Position numbers and translations under genes: made by a program. Shown here piece after piece: positions 19,814-22,652 of a DNA stretch of 22,652 nt (its first letter is position 1; each line of letters opens with the position of its first letter). Origin of the DNA: Rodentolepis nana (Eukaryota; Platyhelminthes; Cestoda; Cyclophyllidea; Hymenolepididae); contig UZAE01000466.1 of assembly GCA_900617975.1 (NCBI GenBank), positions 1 to 22,652 of the forward strand, in the 5' to 3' direction. The notes under the pieces are model-generated. The model was not told the DNA's origin. It did no database searches and saw only the letters and a program-made list of their open reading frames with translations.

Positions 19814-20653
19814 CTCCATCCAAATATAAAAAAAATAAAAGAACGATCGGCTGTTCCTATAGATAGATATTTACTGCGTGGTAGCACGCCTAAATTATAA
19901 AAATACTATATAACACTCAAGCGATATTTCGAACCTCGCGGCAACGAAAATGTGCGCACATAATTCGAGACGATAAATCAACATTCGATTTCTTACCATT
20001 TGTGTAAATAAATTTGTAAAACACATTCAAAGGAATCAATAAAAAATCAGTGGAATCTAGAACTTAGGTTGTTCAAGGTTCAATAATTACCCTATAATAA
20101 TATGCTTTGAAACGGATACGAAGCATACGATTAATAAGAAGGCCATTACTCCATTACAAGTACATATACTCATTAACTATTATTCAGAGACCTGGAGGTA
20201 ACTTGACTTATTTCTTATCAATGGGAAGCTCACAAAAATACGTAGAAATGCTTAAGCATGGACCGAAATTGCCAATATTTTCCACCATCATTATAACTCA
20301 TTGCCATTATCGATATTGCGAGTCGCGATATGGCGAAATTAACCGATATTCACTATTTGTTCGCATGTGACCAATCCTGTTCTACCACAACAAAAATGAA
20401 ACCCAATGATTGATTAGGTTTTCCACAACAGAGCACAGTTTGGAGAAATGAAGCATTAGGTGTATAAATAATTTCTAGGGTCAGTTAATAGACGCTTTGT
20501 TACTAAACTAGTCATATCAGGCAGATGTGTCTTCTCTTTCTCTAAAGTTTAAGCAACAGTAGCATACCCGCTAAAAGGACCTTGCTACACATTACAACAA
20601 GTTGGTGAACGCAGCAGCCCGACGCTATGGGAAGTGAAGAGCAAAAAACTTAC
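19814..20653. other. Spacer, no gene recognised
   Basis: A plus-strand frame at 20107-20370 (87 codons, YFLSMGSSQKYVEMLKHGPK, FSTIIITHCHYRYCES) contains an HCH reading that recalls but does not match a metallo-beta-lactamase HxHxDH motif. A near-perfect 19-bp palindrome centred on about 20323 (ATATTGCGA-G-TCGCGATAT) lies within it. On the minus strand the segment just left of 20654 may be the next exon of the gene described at 20654-20780. Confidence 0.35.
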
Positions 20654-20780
20654 TGTGAATACGAGCACGCTTAGTATAGTGTGGAGTATCGCGACGAATC
20701 AACTTCTGGTTTCCATTATCCTCATTGTCTTTCACGTCATCTCCAAAGGCCACAGACTTGGTAATCGTATCAATCTCCTC
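20654..20780 (-). CDS. Orphan internal exon of an unidentified gene
   Basis: A 127-nt minus-strand segment is open in only one frame and bounded by a good acceptor (TTTCTTTTAG, ending 20781) and a strong donor (GTAAGT, from 20653). It encodes EEIDTITKSVAFGDDVKDNE followed by DNGNQKLIRRDTPHYTKRAR and IH. The charged, non-repetitive composition looks like true protein. Downstream, GTAAGTT to CCCATAG would be a 29-nt intron leading into TSGCCVHQLVVMCSKVLLAG and a stop 50 bases further, which could be the last exon. I do not recognise the family and found no upstream exon before 21323. Confidence 0.4.
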
Positions 20781-21288
20781 CTAAAAGAAATTAACCCTTT
20801 AGTTAGATAATTAAAGGCGGGAACATAAGAGACTCAATTTCGAAGAAATGAAAAGTATCGTCTTGTAAATGCAGAACGCCTGTCAGTATGCATAAAATTT
20901 AAATAAAATCATGCTTAAATTTATTAAAATAACCAAGTTCCAACGTAGATATTGGGAAGATGAGTAGACTTTTGGAGCCCCTTTTGCATTCGGTAACCAT
21001 CAACTGATCAGATTTATTTTCGGATTAGCTAATATGTTTGCAAAATGTGAGGGGGCGGATTATGGAACCAAAGACACATTAGTTAGCTTGGATACTGCTC
21101 AGATGATCATCGAAATACTAATGCACTGGCTATGACAATATTATTCTCAAGTACTTTCTTTATATGCCAATTTCACCTAGAGTCCCCTAGATTGAAAACT
21201 CATTTACTTTTGAAAATTGTTTAGGTTTTGGAACATTCACAAATATCTAAACTCATTCGTCATCACCTTCACTCCACGAACACACAAA
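20781..21288. other. Spacer, nothing recognised
   Basis: AT-rich sequence between the orphan exon and retroposon copy 6. I see no further exon of the minus-strand gene and no repeat. Confidence 0.35.
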
Positions 21289-21622
21289 AGAGAACAAAAT
21301 TTTGATTACTACTTCTAGTAGTAAGAGACAAACACAAAGGTAGAACAAAGGTGAGGTGAGGACTGTGGAAATAGTCGAATATGGCATAGAGTGAGGTGAT
21401 GTGCTGTGGAAGGGGTCGAATATGACATACAGTGGGGTCATGGCAGTTTGAAATCAGAAGTCAACTGCCGGTTGATAGACTTTTTTGCCGTATGAGAATA
21501 CGTTGCCCAGGGTGCACCACGTGGAGGTAAGTCTACGCACACCACCGATAAATAGACTTTTTGCCGTATAAGTATATGTTGCCCATGGTGCACCACATGG
21601 AGGTAAGTCTATTGCGCACCCC
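21289..21622 (-). mobile_element. Short retroposon, copy 6, rearranged with two internal tandem duplications
   Basis: Minus-strand copy with two internal duplications. The segment carrying CTGTGGAA...GTCGAATATG occurs twice (about 21360-21400 and 21403-21445). The entire head, with TTTTTGCCGTAT and CCACGTGG, occurs twice (about 21467-21545 and 21546-21622); the outer head has a mutated CCACATGG core. The 3' end with GAAGTCAACTAA is missing or beyond recognition. It abuts the broken winged-helix relative that starts at about 21636. Confidence 0.8.
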
Positions 21623-21635
21623 GAAATCCACTAAT

Positions 21636-22652
21636 ATGAGTGTACTAAGAGGTGTTAAAGTGAATACTCCTCTTATTAGTCAAAACCACAGTGGTGCTCT
21701 ACGATATTTAAATGACACAGTGGGGTCTAATGAAAATGAAGACTTCCACCTCTCTCAAATTGAGGATGCTCTTAAATCATTTCTTACCACTAAGATAGGT
21801 GCTAGAAAGAATTGTCACTTCCGCTTGCCAACTGAGTTAGTCGCAGAAGAGTTGCTGGATAAAGAGGCGAAATTTGGTAAGCTTGGTCGCTTATATAATG
21901 GATTATACGTGTTGAATGAAAATGGTATTCATAAACAGCAATCAGAGGTTCCATATAAACGTAGAAAAATATCTAATCGTACTCTAACTCGGGGAGTAAA
22001 AAAAGAGATTTTAAAAAAGTTGCAAGTTATTTACATGTCTGCTGAAGATGCAAATGCGGTATATCTTGAGCAAAATGACTTTCACAGAGACGAGACCTTC
22101 GAGGCCAGTGGCAAGTGCAGAGGACCTAAAGAGGCATAGACAATTATGAATCACGCTCATGGTCACTTTAATATACCTGCCACGGATACAGAATTTTGTC
22201 TCTGTCGTCTACATGAGCTTGAGGATGTCATAGCTGTTTATTTAAAAGGAACGGTCAGATATAGAGATCCCAGAAACCCAAATCCATTTCTGGGTGAAAT
22301 ATTTATTTCAAATGGCAGGCGTTATGATAGCTATCATTAGCCATTTAGCTGACTTCTGGCTTCACAGAAGGAAGGTTCATCAAAGTAGCAGAAAGTCGAG
22401 GGGTGGGGATCAGAAGAGCGATTTACAGATGTAAAAGAGGCAGACAGACACAAAGGTAGAGAAAAAGGTAAGATGAGTACTGTGAAAGGGGTCGAATATG
22501 ACATACAGTGAGGTGATGATAGTTTGAAGTGAGAAGTCAACTGCCGGTTAATAGACTTTTGCCGTATGAGTTTACGTTGCCCAGGGTGCACCACGTGGAG
22601 GTAAATCTATCGCACACCCCCTGGGTGAAATATTAAATAATCCAATTATCAG
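21636..22652 (+). pseudogene. Broken relative of the tandem winged-helix gene, interrupted by stop and retroposon
   Basis: One frame reads module B from about 21660 (NTPLISQN, FHLSQIEDALKSFL, LPTELVAEELL), then a basic linker (PYKRRKISN), then module A (NDFHRDETFEA, a TAG at 22137-22139, then HFNIPATDTEFCLCRLHELE and YRDPRNPNPF). It breaks at a retroposon (22304-22620) and resumes at 22621 with LNNPIIS, the first residues of a new module B, at the window edge. Corresponding parts of the intact gene at 13484 read NNPIISG, LPQEL, DFHQEKILGA, HYNIRPIDTETCLRHL, NPRDGN and NNPIIS. The spacing from the wing to NNPIIS is equal in both once the insertion is removed. It was probably a longer multi-module gene. 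TAG plus insertion argue that it is dead, unless the region is an unspliced or alternative form. Confidence 0.7.
22304..22620 (-). mobile_element. Short retroposon, copy 7, inserted in a gene with perfect 14-bp target-site duplication
   Basis: A full-length minus-strand copy, flanked by ctgggtgaaatatt at 22290-22303 and 22621-22634. The minus-strand order is head (CGATAGATTTACCTCCACG), middle, then GAAGCCAGAAGTCAGCTAA and GCCTGCCATTTGAAATA. One frame stays open through almost the whole element and ends CEARSQLNG-stop, matching the end of the LINE ORF2 fragment at 15402. It is very similar to copy 5 over the middle and 3' end, suggesting relatively recent activity. Confidence 0.9.

Noticed and set aside
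19642..19887. 81-codon minus-strand frame
   Set aside because: It spans the head of retroposon copy 5 and flanking DNA and shows no domain.
20107..20370. Metallo-beta-lactamase-like gene
   Set aside because: Only one HCH reading is present; HxHxDH and the surrounding fold motifs are absent.
61..22620. LTR or TRIM-type element as the explanation of the repeat family
   Set aside because: Copies have no long terminal direct repeats; the only doubled head (copy 6) is a tandem duplication at one end, and A/T-rich simple tails with 14-bp duplications fit LINE-type insertion.
61..22620. CRISPR-like or regularly spaced repeat array
   Set aside because: The copies are irregularly spaced, in both orientations and eukaryotic in context.

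Overview
The window reads as nuclear DNA of a parasitic flatworm, most probably a tapeworm. The evidence is an AT-rich background, spliced metazoan genes with very short introns (33, 34, 34, 44, 50 and 73 nt next to a few of about 450 nt), and a dense family of short retroposons. The assignment to tapeworms is inference from overall character; no rRNA or mitochondrial marker is present.

Layout from left to right. Positions 1-900 hold two copies of a roughly 320-bp retroposon, one with a perfect 14-bp target-site duplication. On the minus strand, 1602-4014 is a two-exon gene that joins an N-terminal chromodomain to C-terminal ankyrin repeats, the architecture of MPP8. Head-to-head with it, at 4649-5527 on the plus strand, is a five-exon glutaredoxin-3 gene with an unusual CKFS active site. 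Positions 7022-9101 (minus) encode a TGF-beta/activin type I receptor kinase whose first exon lies outside what I can identify. Positions 10841-12430 (plus) encode a two-RRM SR splicing factor of the SRSF4/5/6 type, with a possible poison exon in its second intron.

The right half is different. At 13484-14971 is a single-exon gene for a 495-residue protein with two tandem winged-helix-like repeats (A1, A2) resembling the SAMD1/KAT6 winged helix, followed by an unrecognised domain (B). At 21636-22652 a relative of this gene, with modules ordered B-A-B, is broken by an in-frame TAG and by a retroposon inserted with a 14-bp duplication; removing the insertion restores the alignment to the intact gene. 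Between them, at 17089-17864 (minus), four clean exons encode the first 216 residues of a lysosomal beta-hexosaminidase (GH20). The exons that should carry the catalytic Asp-Glu pair are absent, and only a doubtful decayed downstream remnant remains next to another retroposon.

Seven copies of the short retroposon were found: two on plus, five on minus. One copy (15286-15885) carries a fragment of the C-terminal end of a non-LTR retrotransposon ORF2, and the short elements end in the same few codons. This suggests that the short family borrows the 3' end of that LINE. The strongest candidates for something undescribed are this short element family with its LINE partner, and the tandem A/B-module gene family with one intact and one retroposon-broken member.
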